DNA from: Isoetes taiwanensis
Lineage: Eukaryota; Streptophyta; Lycopodiopsida; Isoetales; Isoetaceae
Direction: 5' to 3'
Assembly (NCBI GenBank): GCA_021234155.1
Contig: JAJEKV010000005.1
Location: forward strand, 10,100,572-10,164,571
DNA length: 64,000 nt
Made by a program: the position numbers and the translations under genes. The notes under the pieces are model-generated. The model did not search any database. It was given only the letters and a program-made list of their open reading frames with translations, and was not told the DNA's origin. Positions 22,114 to 33,703 of this stretch are shown in pieces. Position 1 is the first letter of the stretch; every line of letters starts with the position of its first letter.

Positions 22114-22709
22114 TAAGGGTCCATTCAGACCTATGGTTAAGTTAAGTTAAGTTAAGAAAAAATTAACTAGCTAGTTTAACTTAACTATAACAATTGTATT
22201 CGCACCCAAAAGGGTTAACTTTCTATTAAATACTAAACTTAACTAAGACAAGCAAAATATCTTCACACCCACAATAGTTAAATTAATAATTTTAACCTAA
22301 CTAAACAACATGGGTTGTTGTTCAGACATTGTCCTATTAAGTTAGTAGTTAACCAAAATGCCTTCACACACGCCATTAGTTAAGTTATAAAATTAACGTA
22401 ACTAGAATGCCTTCAGACCATTCTAGTTAAGTTTATTATTTTAAACTTAACCAATTGCCCTCACACATGTTCTAGTTAAATTATCTACCTATTTCAAAGA
22501 TTTTGCTTTATTTACCTACCTTTAGATATAAAATTACAATGGTATAAAGTCTATATGCCAAACAAAATACACCATACTACGTTTTGAGCATATTAAAGAA
22601 ATATAGATATCTTTTTATGGCATAAAGTTAGCATACAATTACAATGAGTTCGTATGACGAAAACGTATACCATACGTTATAAACTTACGAGTAAAAGCAG
22701 TTTCTAGAT

Positions 22710-25700
22710 TCATGTAAATACCAAGTACTCTTTCAAGGATTCTCGAATATTAAGACCCTCTTGAATCTCAAGACTCTCTATTGTGCCGCTCTCAACTTCA
22801 TTAGTATCTTCAAGGCCCTCTACCATAGAAGTTCCACTCTCAACTTCATTGTCATCATCATTATTCTCAACTTCATGATCATTATCATTCCCTTCAAGTT
22901 GTCGAAGTCTTAATTGTTCCAACTCCTCATCCACATTAGCTTCACCAATATCAATTAGCAGATTGTGAAGGATGCAACATGCATGTGCAACTGTTGGAAC
23001 ATACATGGGCTTCATCCGCAATCTTGTATCAAGACATTTGAACTTGCCTTTTAAGAGCCCAAATGCTTGCTCGATGTATAAGCGTCCACGTTTCAACTTC
23101 TTGTTAAATATAGCCTCTACAAATACAACAATGTTATTTAAATATTCAAAAAGACAATAGAAAGAACTAACTTCTTACCCGCAATAGTTAATTGCCTAGG
23201 ATCCTTCTGATATGGTACCATCAACCATGAAGAACATTTATAACCATTATCTCCCAACAAGTATGGTTTTAGCTCCCTCCTAAAGACAATATCCACAGTA
23301 GGTGCTTGCAATAGTTGGCATTCTTCAATCCTTTTCTTGAGACTTGAATTTCTCAATACTCTAACATCATGTACAGATCCAGGATATCCACAAAATATGT
23401 CCAGGAATCTTCGCTTTGTATCACATACTGCTTGCATAATGATGTTTGAATCGCATTTTCTATCGTAGTAATCAAATCCAAATTTGGACTGCAGGTTGTA
23501 TGATTTCAAAGTGGGTACAATCGATTGCAATCAAAGCAAAAGCAAAAAAGTGTTAGTCATGAGTTGTTTTGCTGGTTCATCCTTCACACAAGATCATCAT
23601 ATCTATAAGTTATCCTAATTCCATTCAAGCTCATCTCATCCTTGAATTCTATAACTCAAGCATAAATCAACAACAAATTTGACAAAATTGAAATCAACAA
23701 CAAAATTGACAAAAGCATAGATCACTTAGATCAAACTCGGCCAACATTTGGCAATTTCAAACTTGTTGAAATCCAAAGATCGATCTCCTCTAAGTCTGCA
23801 CCTGATGGGAATTTTATTTTATGTCCAAACACTTCCACAATAGCTTTGCAAACTTCCATCACTATCATATGTGTCTCCCCTATACCAAATTTCTCCGATA
23901 GGATCAAATAATCCGACCCTCTAAACGATTTTAGCAGGCAACATCCTACTCTAACATCCACAGGGATAGCCTTTCTATAATGCGTATCTTGCTGTTCAAT
24001 CTCATTACTCAAACTGTTGCATAAAAACTCAAAGCAATCCTTTGACATCCTAAAGGTCCTCTTCCACCTTGCATCATCGTAATATCCCTTTACGAAGCGA
24101 TCAAACCAAGTAAAGCTTCTTGGCTTCACCCACCACTCGCCTAAACGATGTCCACAAATGTTCTCATACCCTAAAGCTTGCAATGTGGTAACCTCATCTT
24201 GTACTAGCTTGCCGATGGAGTTATCTTCATTTTGTTGTAGCAGCAGATTGTGATACATCCAGCCATTACTATCATCAATCCTTGTACTAGTTGATCTTGG
24301 TCCTCATTATAAAGCTGCATAAAAATCTCATTAGACGTCAAGTTATTTTATCAAATTCCAAATTATAGGATAATAAAAAATATTCTAAATTATAAGATAA
24401 TAAAAATATTCTAAATCAAATTAACGCTGGATATGACCAGTTGACGGATCACATATGAGTCTATATGGCTAGTTTCAAGGAAATGACACGAAGCTGTATG
24501 GGCTGGAAAACCAATGGGCATCTCAAGGTATGAATGGAGGATATGAACAAGATGGACCTTGGATAATATAATGGTCTATCAAATTAACGCCGAAATGACC
24601 AAATAGATGGATCATATTAGTGCCTACAAAACAAGTCTTTAGAAAGGGGCAAAGATACACATGAGAACAAGGCTTTATGGATTGGGGGAACCATGGGGCT
24701 TCAAAGATACATGTGAGAACAAGGCTTTATGGAGTGGTGGAACCATGGGGCTTCTCACTATATGTATGGCATTAAAAACTACAAACAAAGGATATTAAGA
24801 GTACAGGTCATAAAGAAAAATAAAAATCGATGAAGGATGTCACATATTGCCTAAAGGGGGTGCATGCCTTCTATAGGAATAAAACGTTAAGGTGTTCTGG
24901 GAAGGCAGCTCAATGGCAAGACCATATGGTAAGTCTGAACTGGTTTGTCAACATATGGGTAAAATAGCTTTAAGTAAGGTTGTAATTCATGTGTAAGAAT
25001 GGAGGCTACTGGATCAAATATGTACCTACAAGGCAGGTTTCAAAAGATTGTGCTTCCATTCTCAAGCTCTACCATCTTAGATACTAATCCAACTGACCGG
25101 AACTTAAACCTGCATAGTATGTTAAGCACATATGCAAGATCTATTCCAAAACAAGCCATCACGAACTTATGCAATTCCAACTCCACAGAAATGTTTGAGG
25201 TTTATAGGATTTTGGTCAAAACAACAAGTTTAAAACAGCAAATTTAAAATCAGAATTTTTTCCGATCGTGGTGAAGATCTGCTGCATTCATGGGGATCAA
25301 AGCGGCCAGCCTCGTTCGAGGCGGTATATTTAGTGCAGCCAAACGTGGGTCGGGTCTCACTCCATAGAAGGCCTAAGCCATATGAGGACTGGATGTAGAA
25401 GAAGAGCCGCACCAAAATGATGGTTCTCTTCTTAGCATATACAATGTAATATAAATTTGGGTAGTGAAATTTGCCCTTTTATGTTGGTAAATGCCGAGCT
25501 CACTAAATAATGGCTTGTCCAATGCTACCAGCTTTGCTAATAATTGAGCAAGTCTATGTATATAATATGAGAAAGTAACGCCCAGGAAAAATATTTTAAA
25601 ACTTAGATTTTGCATAAACAATAATGTAACTGTGAACTTCTTTCTTCTCTTTTTTTCTTAACCCACGAGTAACACAACTTGTTATGTGCCTTATATTACA

Positions 25701-28700
25701 TTATGCAAGGATGCTACATCACTATAAGACTTAAGTGACAAGTGCACAACCATTGTCGAATTATCGAAGAACCTTCATTACAAATTTTCATCCTCTTCTA
25801 AAAGCATCATAAGTAGCATGACTTATCCATACACATTTTATGTGCACAATATATCATCCAAGAATGCAAGATGAATTTTGTTCTTTGTTATTAATTGAAT
25901 ATTCAAATCGGTTCCATTGAACTTACAACACAGAGAAGAATCAAACGTGTATGAAAGAAAAATGCATGCTATGGTCCCATAGGATTAGATTAGTACATGC
26001 AACCTGTTGCTCATAACAAAAGCATTCAAAATACAAACATTCAAAATAAATAGTAGTGGTGTATGAATTTCTTCAATCACTTACGTGTGCATGTGCCCAA
26101 TTCATAATTATCCAAAAAGAATTCAGACAAAGGTACACACAAGTGGCATGGATCCTATTGACTAGTTTGGTATACAATCCATAGGAGATTAGTTGTTGGA
26201 GAAGGGACAAATTGCCAGACGTATGAGTTTATTTCATAAAATTTCTCATGTGGAATTGGTCACCTAACAATGGCGGCAAGGAACCTTCGGGCTGGAAAGC
26301 CAGGAAACATTGGCAAGCACCAAAATCCTATAAACCTCAAACATTTCTGTGGAGTTGGAATTGCATAAGTTCGTGATGGCTTGTTTTGGAATAGACCTTG
26401 CATATGTGCTTAACATACTATGCAGGTTTAAGTTCCGGTCAGTTGGATTAGTATCTAAGATGGTAGAGCTTGAGAATGGAAGCACAATCCATTGCAAGTT
26501 TAAAACAGCAAGTTTAATCAGCCGTAATTCTGCCACAAGTCTGTAGCCATAATTCTGCCACAAGTCTGTAGCCATAAGTCTGTAGCCATAATTCTGCCAC
26601 AAGTCTGTAGCCATAATTCTGCCACAAGTCTGTGAGCCATAAGTGCAGTAGCCATAATTGCTCGCCACAAGTCTCAGAGCCATAATTCTCGCCACAAGTC
26701 CGGATGCAGGGCATTTTGCTTGAGGATTTAGAAAAGCCCCTAGTCTGTGCCCCCTCCACATACCAAAATCTCTCAAATACTAACCCCAGATTCGCTAGCA
26801 ATGGTAGCATGACAGATGATCCTGCAGAAGGGTAGCACCTTGGCTCCCCTGGAATTGTAGGGTATTCTTGCAATATTCTGTTTTTGTTATAATCAAATCT
26901 GATAGAATCCCTATTTGCAAAGATGAAGAGTGAACCATCTGGTAGCAGATGAATATAAGGGCATAACAGATGAATATAAGAATCCCTAAGAATGAATCCG
27001 TAAGAAAGAACTTAAGCTCTGTCCTACATAACTTAAGCTAAGAATGATGCATCCCAAAAATGAACTTAGCTCTGTCCTACAGAAACAGAAAGGATAAATG
27101 CTTCAGATATAAAGTTTTTGAAAGATCAATGGTTTACAAATTATCATTGCATTGTCACAAAATATGCAATGTCGAATCATATTGCAATTGTCAAATCATT
27201 GTCACATGTGGATGTCTTTAGTTTTGGGGTAGTATGTTCCCAAATTCTTGCGGGTCAGAAGAAACTTCGGCCAGTTACACAACTAATGCATATTAGGCAA
27301 GTAAGAGATGAGCTGAGACAAAAAGTTTTGGAAATGGACATTCCTAAAGAACTGAAGGATTTGGTAGACTCTTGTTGGGAGCAGGAGAAGCATAGGCATC
27401 CTACTTTTGCTTATACCTGTGACCTGCTATGGTTTGTCAAAGAAAAGCTCTTGAATCTAACAAATGAAACCAAACATGCAATTTGGCTGCACCAAGCCAT
27501 GGACTTATTTCTAAGGTTTCACTATATCGATATCTCAGAAAAAAAATACACATACAGAGGAACATTGCCAAGTGATGGATCTAAGGTTGAAGTGCGATGT
27601 ATGTTGCTAACAGACGTTGATGACATAATAGATTTTTTCAGTGTGATTGCACGTGTTAGGCACAAGAATTTGTTGGGATTAAGGGGTTTCTGTTATAATG
27701 AGAATGAAAATAAACTGTTTCTAGTATACGAGTACATGGAAGGGAGTTTGCATGAACATCTTTTTTCAGGAGATGGGCTACTCTCGTGGAGACAGTGGAG
27801 ACAGAGATACGAGATAGTGAAGGGAGTTGCAGATGGACTGGCATTCTGAATTTGAATTCTGGATTTGGCATTTTAGATTCTGAATTTGGGGCACATTTAG
27901 CCGCCTTATTTTTGAAGTGCCGATTCCGGAGAGTACCTAAGTACTGAAACCTTGGTGTCCGAAAGAGGTACCGGCACCCCGAATACGTGGCCCCCAATAG
28001 TGAAGACACAGAATATAGAAATGACAAGGGTGAAACACCAATGTTATCCCTTAAACTAAACTAACTGGAAGGAAGTTGGAAATAATGAGCCATTGTCTTT
28101 ATCATGACTGTGACAGACCATTAAAGACCATGTACCAAATAGGGTATTGGTACCACCGGGTATTGGACCTAATACATCGTGGCTTACAAGCCCGGTGATT
28201 AGAGTGCAGGTGCCGGTTCTAATACCAAGTTGGAAGATAAGGATGCTCCATGTACCACCGGGTATTGGCGTGCTTACAAGCCCATTGATTAGAGTGCCAG
28301 TGCCTATAGTTTACACTCTTGAGATATAATAGCGCAGTAGATATAACAAGTGGAAAGCAAGTGGACACTGCTGAGATATAACAGAGAGAGGCCAACCTAT
28401 ATCTTGATGACATATCTTTTAAGCAAGGCAAGACAAGGAAATTTAAATTCAAAAATTATGATTGAAATACTGCTCATCTCCATCCGCATGGTCATTCAAT
28501 CCATTTCCTCCACATCCAAAGATGCCCTCCATGTCCCAAGAAGATCTCCACGCCCACGCTCCTGCAAGTATATGATATACATGAACAATGAAATATGAGC
28601 TCAGAAATATTTGCTAAATATTTGACTAGAATTCTTTGAGAACAGCAATGAATAATGCTAGCCTGTCACAAACGTGTGGGATCCACAACCCCATGTGCAA

Positions 28701-29292
28701 TTGGGCAATAATTTACAAGCCAATCTTACTTAATAGTAGATTCCAAATGGGGTTCAATTTTTAATGGATTGGGGTTGTCATTTGCATAATTTTCACTAGT
28801 ATGGCATTGTCCTTATTGCTGAAAACCTTTGTATTCTGCAGAGATTTGGATGCCAATCATCACTAGTCATTGTCTGATGCGTCTGGAGAACGTGCAGTGC
28901 AGAACTGGTCTATAAAAACCGTTCTCGTTGTTGAGATCTGGAGCACATCAAGGTCTGCCTGCAGGGAGTACGTTGTGTAGTTCAAGGGCACTGGTGTTTA
29001 TCTAGAGTGGTTTTCTTGAGATCTGGAGTCGAGAAATCACTTGGGTTGCTAGTGTTTTGTCTGTTGCTGAGGGTTAGAGCTCCAGTTTCTCTAATCTTTT
29101 CAATGCATGAATGCGTGCAATGCAGCAATGCATTATTAAGAGCAAAGAGTTAAAACTCTGGAAAAAATTTACCTGTTCCTCCCTATCTGAAGAGCTCCGA
29201 TTCCCTCCATCACGACCTCCATCACGACCTCCACGCCCACGAACTCGGCCGCGCCCTCGAGCCCCTCGATCCATTTCTGCCCGTCGAGGCAT
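22710..29292 (-). CDS. HARBI1-type DDE transposase gene, copy A
   Basis: Read right to left: exon 29,173-29,292 encodes a 40-residue start with GRGRVRGRGGRDGGRDGG; exon about 28,471-28,561 continues Gly/Arg-rich; a 4-kb intron follows; then exon about 23,760-24,314 (GEWWVKPRSF, YRKAIPVDVRVGCCL, SDYLILSEKFGIGETHM), exon 23,179 to about 23,540 and exon 22,710-23,116. The DDE triad is expected in CTHF-type, LLGDNGY and LYIEQAFGLLK motifs; here the first Asp region (about 23,520-23,545) is scrambled relative to copy B, while GYPGSVHD, LLGDNGY and IEQAFGLLKGKF are intact. A 7-nt difference near 24,242 also shifts the frame relative to copy B. The acidic C-terminus has repeated NEVESG. It would cut and move Harbinger elements if functional. 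Confidence 0.75.
24314..25045. other. Harbinger internal filler with local repeats (copy A)
   Basis: CAAATTAACGC..GACCA blocks recur at 24,417 and 24,579. A unit of about 54 bp (GAGAACAAGGCTTTATGGA..GGAACCATGGGGCTTC) is duplicated at 24,662-24,702 and 24,716-24,755. No gene is recognised. The copy B equivalent is 57,378-58,108. Confidence 0.7.
25046..26489. repeat. 171-bp inverted repeat pair inside the Harbinger element, copy A
   Basis: The left arm 25,046-25,216 and right arm 26,319-26,489 are inverted copies with about one mismatch, separated by 1.1 kb of AT-rich sequence with no recognised gene. Just outside, AAGTTTAAAACAGCAA occurs in the same orientation at both places (25,226 and 26,497), so the arm was inverted relative to its flank. 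Read on the plus strand of the right arm, the open frame contains FRSVGLVSKMVELENGSTIH, which resembles the start of plant alpha/beta-hydrolase proteins; this is a weak suggestion of a captured exon. Confidence 0.88.
26517..26705. repeat. Minisatellite next to the captured kinase, copy A
   Basis: About seven units contain GCCATAATTCTGCCACAAGT with CTGTA-type linkers. The unit length varies from about 17 to 31 bp. Copy B (59,596-59,785) has the same array with CAGAGCCATAATTCTCGCCA-type units. The unit differs between copies exactly at CTG/CAG. Confidence 0.85.
27118..27849 (+). CDS. Captured protein-kinase ORF (C-lobe then N-lobe), copy A
   Basis: The ORF is 243 aa. Residues about 25-120 carry the end of one protein kinase: subdomain IX as VDVFSFGVVCSQILAGQ and subdomain XI as LVDSCWEQEKHRHPTF. 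Residues about 145-243 carry the start of a second: YRGTLPSDGS, VEVRCML where the ATP-binding Lys should be (Arg instead), RVRHKNLLGLRGFCYNE, LFLVYEYMEGSLHEHLF, and YEIVKGVADGLAF just before the stop. It stops before any HRD catalytic loop, so neither lobe pair makes a full kinase. The order resembles the middle of a plant tandem-kinase protein. It sits on the opposite strand inside the large intron of the Harbinger transposase gene, which marks it as host sequence carried by the transposon. No upstream or downstream kinase exon is visible. Confidence 0.8.
   Translation: MKDQWFTNYHCIVTKYAMSNHIAIVKSLSHVDVFSFGVVCSQILAGQKKLRPVTQLMHIRQVRDELRQKVLEMDIPKELKDLVDSCWEQEKHRHPTFAYTCDLLWFVKEKLLNLTNETKHAIWLHQAMDLFLRFHYIDISEKKYTYRGTLPSDGSKVEVRCMLLTDVDDIIDFFSVIARVRHKNLLGLRGFCYNENENKLFLVYEYMEGSLHEHLFSGDGLLSWRQWRQRYEIVKGVADGLAF
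28130..28320. repeat. Direct repeat downstream of captured kinase (copy A)
   Basis: TACCACCGGGTATTGG and GCTTACAAGCCC..TGATTAGAGTGC occur twice (about 28,151-28,210 and 28,251-28,302). Copy B shows TACCAGCTGGGTATTG three times at 61,206-61,345. No gene is present here. Confidence 0.75.
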
Positions 29293-29568
29293 TCAAGAAG
29301 TTCTTAACTGGAGTTATTGTGACCTCAACGAGGTCACAATATTTTGTAACATAAAGTTAACGTTACAGTTAAAATTACGTTAACAGCTTGTTAACTACGA
29401 TGTCAGGTATGAAGATGATTTGGTTAAAGTTTTTAGTTTAAAAAAAAAAGTTAACCACAACTAACCAAATATTATAATATTATGTTAACTTAACTGGTGG
29501 TGTGAAGTGCGTTGCAGTTAAAAATGCTAACTTAACCTAACTTAACGGTGGGTCTGAATAGACCCTAA

Positions 29569-30545
29569 TATAAATTGTCGTTATATTAGAACGTACATCT
29601 AATATTTGTGTCCGATTCATTGGTTGTTATTTTCTTGGGATTACCCTCAACCAGAGTCCCTCCCATGAGAAGTACATCATATAGTTAAAAAGAAAATCAA
29701 TAATTCCCCTCATTTTTCGTGTTACCATTCCCCTTTTTTTCGTTTTGCCAAACAATCATCAAAACTACATATGACTACAGGTTGCATCAAAATCTTCAAA
29801 AGTCTTTTTCCTTGTTTTATTGTTTTTGCCCAAGGAGACAAATAATAAAAGAAAATGCCTTTTCTACTAATAAATGGTTGATGAATCTTTAGGCTCCCTA
29901 ATTTCAACTTTGAGCACGGATTTATCCCCCTACACAATTCTACCCAAGTTCCTAGCCCTTTCTAGCCACTTTCTCTCTATTGTTTCCTCGAGTTTCTCTA
30001 GAAGGCTCCTTATGCTATTTGGCTCCCCAATTTCAAATTTGAGCAATCAATACGCAACTCCTCCCTATAGGCCAATTGGTCTCTTGGGACAATAAAAAAT
30101 CTATTCTATTCTATTCTATTCTATTCTTCCTAGCCTATTTTTAGCCCCTTTGCCACAATTTATGCATTCCCAAATAGCCATATGCCCCAAAACAACTATG
30201 GCAACTCATGGGTCCCTTCCCAAGTCCCAAGAATGGGCATGCCGATGGCGACATCCATCAAACTCTAGACTAGACCTTAGTCACGACACCGTCCCAACGG
30301 CACCTTGCTCGCCCAAATCCCCTTTGGGAAATACACAGACGACCCATCACGAAATGGCCCAAATCAAAATCGAGTTGCAAAAAGTAAATACCTCTACCAT
30401 GAGAAAAGAGGCCCGCAAAGGATCAATCAACAAACTAGGGCTCTAAAGCTAATGGTCAGTTTGCCAAACCCGGCAACAAGCTAAACACATTGGGAAGATT
30501 GGAAGCAGATCCAACAACAAATGTGCTAAGAGTAACACTTCTATA
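29569..30545. other. Right flank of Harbinger, no recognised gene (copy A)
   Basis: This is AT-rich, then C-rich, sequence with a TTCTA pentanucleotide microsatellite at about 30,103-30,126. The frames are short. The copy B equivalent is 62,640-63,640, with the microsatellite at about 63,177-63,203. Confidence 0.55.
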
Positions 30546-30843
30546 ATTGTCACCCCAGCGTAAGAGATATAGTCCCTCGATGCTCCGGTTGCTCAATAAG
30601 CATGTGGCTATCGAGAACAAAGATGCCACAAGCATGAAGGCCCGCGATGCAAATGACGAAGACAACCTCTATTTAGCACGCTTTGAAAGGCAAATAGATA
30701 CGCCTGGTGCCTTGTCACCTACATGCCTATCCGGCACCATGTCCACCAGTACCGCCACGCTGAAAGCCAGCCAGAAGCTCCACCTCCTTCGCATCGTGAT
30801 TAACATTCTCGAGGCAACCTCATCGCAAGGGATACTCGATTAA
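30546..30843 (+). pseudogene. Coiled-coil ORF, frame-broken (copy A)
   Basis: This is the counterpart of the copy B coiled-coil frame at 63,640-64,000. Fragments such as LLNKHVAI and ILEATSS are recognisable, but the frame shifts and stop codons appear where copy B has CAG, CTG or ATGCAACAG. The family is not recognised. Confidence 0.4.
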
Positions 30844-30930
30844 CTCTAGGCTACGAGAGGTTGGAGCATAGCATTGGCATCTGATCTAGGATATGCAAGA
30901 GTTAGCGCAATCATCGCCAACAGATAAAGG

Positions 30931-32643
30931 CCTTCATCTCGGCGCTCTGGCGTGTACTTGGGATCAAAGGCATCCAAAAACTAAATGGACCACAGTCTAT
31001 TGTCAAACCAAGGGCGATCGTGTTCGGTGTTAAGAACACCATGAATAAAGACCATGCCTTGCCACTTTCTTATTAGTACACCAGTAGATTCTACGACTTC
31101 AGCTAACCAAGCTGCAAAAACAAACCATGTCAAGTTGTTTAGATGAGTGAACCATACATGGGCAACTATGACTAAACCTTTAAGAAATCCAAATCAAAAG
31201 TTGAGAAGAGCATAAATAATGAGAGGAGCATACGTAAGCTTCGACAAGTCCACTTGACTCTCCTTTTAGAATCTCAGAGCTAGAGGTTCGCCTGAATTTG
31301 CATTGTTATCATTTTTAATAGACACATCCCTCCAAACATTGAGATGCATTCGTTTTCTCCTTTGCCATAAAACCTAAATGCCAGAAATACTCGCTCCCAT
31401 TCTAGACGATCGATATTAGCTCCCATTCTGGATGATCGATGCTACCTAAATGTGAAACAAAGATCCACTTACATTTGTCTGCCATTTCCTTTTCCGTAAT
31501 CCTTAAGCGCATCAATGCATTATAACATACTTATATCTCTTGTATAACTACCTTTTAACTTCTTTAATTTGTTTGGGACATGTTGTGGCTCAATATTTTC
31601 AACGTTTTAACTTGTATGTTTGTTGAGGTGTATATATATATCTTATAGTAACGTAGACCTTACATAGACCATGCCATTGTTTGTTGCATATTGTTATGGT
31701 GGTGGTGATGATGGTGGTGGTGGTAGTGACCTTGTCAAACCTCATGAGACACCTCGACCCCTGCCACCCGGACCATTCTAAAAGGGGCAAGCAGAACAGG
31801 AAGCTCCTCAAAATCTTGAGGAAGATTTAAGGGATTATTGGGCACAGGTCTCTCCACAATATGAAAGTGCAGCATATTTTATTTTCAAATCCCTATCCCA
31901 ACTCATAATGAGGATGAGGAAGCCTGACGAATCTTCTAACATTTATCACCTAAAGTTAGGGAACAACTTGCATGTCAGCAGAGTCTAACTCCATCGGTAA
32001 TGGTGGACCCTCCTCGATATTCTTTGCAAGTATTCTCATCATGGGAATGGCCAATCATTTCCCCTTGAAGAAGTTTTTTTGGGGTGGGAGGGTGGGGGGT
32101 GGGGGGCTTCTTATTCTCATCATCGTACCCCTTCTCATTCTGTGCATGAGCTAGCACAACATAATTTCATTGTTGAGTACATTCATTTTGGTGTTATGTC
32201 CTTGCCTTGGTATGTGCAGACGTCTTTAAAAGATTTCTGATGAGGTCATTCAAGAATGCACAAGGGAGAGTGGACATTGCATCTCTATGACATAGAAATG
32301 ATCAACTTAGGATACAGCATGAATACATCTAGGTTGCTGGCAGCATGATCTTGTGGGAACATTGTACATCATACATTGGGAAACAGATATGAGCACAAAC
32401 CCACCATTCGTATTGCTTATCATTGTAGTAGCCTCGTCCTTACTGACCATTTATACTATACAAACGTTCCTTGCGCAAAAAGGCTACAAATCGATTGACC
32501 AAGACCTATAAAAACGGCATTCAAACTATGGACCGACCATAATTTATGAGTGAATAGGTTTTTGAAGTACATCTATGCTTTATGGAAGTTATATGTCGTG
32601 ATAAATGTACTTATAATATGTTGTATATTGCATTGTATATCAG
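30931..32643. other. Inter-copy sequence, left part
   Basis: This has no partner within the window. A GGT/GAT-rich trinucleotide tract lies at about 31,693-31,731. At about 31,803-31,972 the plus strand reads LEEDLRDYWAQVSPQYESAA and onward to HLKLGNNLHVSRV before a stop. That is a protein-like frame with no family I recognise, possibly an exon or captured fragment. A G-rich run (32,083-32,107) follows. Nothing else is supported. Confidence 0.5.
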
Positions 32644-33265
32644 GGATAGGTTCTATACGTACAAAATTAAAATTCCTGACGTATAAAGTCAAAAAATACA
32701 TATTTTTTAATAAAATAACATGATTTAACATATTAAAACCTCAGCCGTGGGAAAAAAAATTCGGCGTCTGTGAAACCTACCGGAGGCGTCTGTGAAAATT
32801 TTTCACAGCGTCGTAAATAAAAATAATAATAATAATTTTTTTTTTTTCGCATCTATAAAACCACATCTAGCGTCTGCGAAAAAATTTTCGGCGTCACGGC
32901 TTTTTCGTTGTTTCGGCGTCTGTGAAATTTTTTTTTTTAAAAAGTAAAAAAAATTTGAATTTCAGCGTCGTGGAATCGCTTTCAGATCGGCGTCTGCCGA
33001 AAATACTTTCACGTGATCTGATCTGAAGGTTTAGCGTCTGTGAAAAAAAAAAAAAATAAAAATTTCGCGTTCGGCGTAGCGATTTTCATTTCGGCGCCGC
33101 GAAAAATTTCAGCATCACGCTTTCCGTTGTTTTCCGCGCGCGAAAATCTTCCGGCGCGGATTTTTTTTTTTCTTGGTATTTTTTACGTTTTATCACGGTA
33201 AATATGTGCGTATCATACAATTCATCGTATTCCAGGTATAAAAGCGTCTGATATTGAACCTATCC
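32644..33265. mobile_element. 622-bp non-autonomous element with CGGCGTC repeats
   Basis: The ends are GGATAGGTTCTATAC at the left and GATATTGAACCTATCC at the right, forming terminal inverted repeats of about 15 bp with few mismatches. The interior holds about ten copies of a short motif around CGGCGTCTGTGAAA, with variants such as AGCGTCTGTGAAA and GGCGCCGCGAAAA, separated by A/T homopolymers. No coding capacity is seen. TGTTGTATATTGCAT precedes the left end (32,620) and TGTTGTATATGCAT follows the right end (33,268), a near-duplicated flank. The superfamily is not assigned. Confidence 0.6.
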
Positions 33266-33703
33266 ACTGTTGTATATGCATGGGGCGAAAACTAGGGTCC
33301 ACAAATCGCATTAATGAGAACAAGGCTACCTCTGCGACAAGTCTTACAAATGACGTCGACATTGGGCCTCGATGTTGGAATCTAGAAGCGAGAAACACTT
33401 AACCCAAATTCTATAAGTACATGTGATTGTCTAATTTATCACGATGTATACAAAATACTAACTAAAGCTAATAAACATCTTTGTTTCATCGATCGTCCGA
33501 TGCCAACGAAAAGTTCATTGCCACGACATATGGCGCGGGAGGTACTATTCCAACACACATTTTATCCAAACAAACCATTGGACCAGTGGTTTTCTTTACA
33601 ATCATTTTTTCTTGTGATCTTTTGGAAATCATAGCTTCTTCGTTTAAAGTTGAAACTAATATCTGAAACCACTAAGAAGGATAATCCTGCACGGTATCAT
33701 TTG
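33266..33703. other. Inter-copy sequence, right part
   Basis: The plus frames 33,481-33,666 and 33,650-34,105 overlap; the latter runs into copy B. Neither has a recognised motif. This stretch may itself be duplicated left of the window, as copy A has already begun at base 1. Confidence 0.45.

Larger units (their letters stand above)
22117..29565 (-). mobile_element. Complete PIF/Harbinger transposon, copy A (7,449 bp)
   Basis: The terminal inverted repeats begin GGGTCCATTCAGACC at the left and, read inward from the right, GGGTCTATTCAGACCC. Both are followed by runs of GTTAAGTTAAG-type subterminal repeats (22,134-22,470 and 29,330-29,545). The flanks are TAA at 22,114-22,116 and TAA at 29,566-29,568, the 3-bp target-site duplication typical of this superfamily. 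The interior holds a HARBI1-type DDE transposase gene on the minus strand and, inside its large intron, a protein-kinase ORF on the plus strand plus other repeats. An autonomous PIF element usually also has a Myb-like ORF, which I did not find. Confidence 0.92.
1..30930. repeat. Tandem duplication, copy A (at least 30.9 kb)
   Basis: The sequence from base 1 is found again in direct orientation from base 33,704 and stays collinear to the end of the window, where 30,891-30,930 matches 63,969-64,000. The offset is 33,703 at the left, 33,114 at the GH1 start codon and 33,078 at the right. Most of the shift comes from one 551-bp tandem unit present only here (6,951-7,812). Long stretches are identical, for example the Harbinger transposase exons and the GH1 intron. 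The left edge of the homology is outside the window. Confidence 0.97.

Noticed and set aside
26517..26705. CRISPR array
   Set aside because: Units are head-to-tail with variable short linkers, no unique spacers and a plant context; it is a minisatellite.
28905..28916. TATA box (TCTATAAAAACC) driving a plus-strand gene near the right Harbinger end
   Set aside because: No plausible coding sequence follows on that strand before the terminal repeat.
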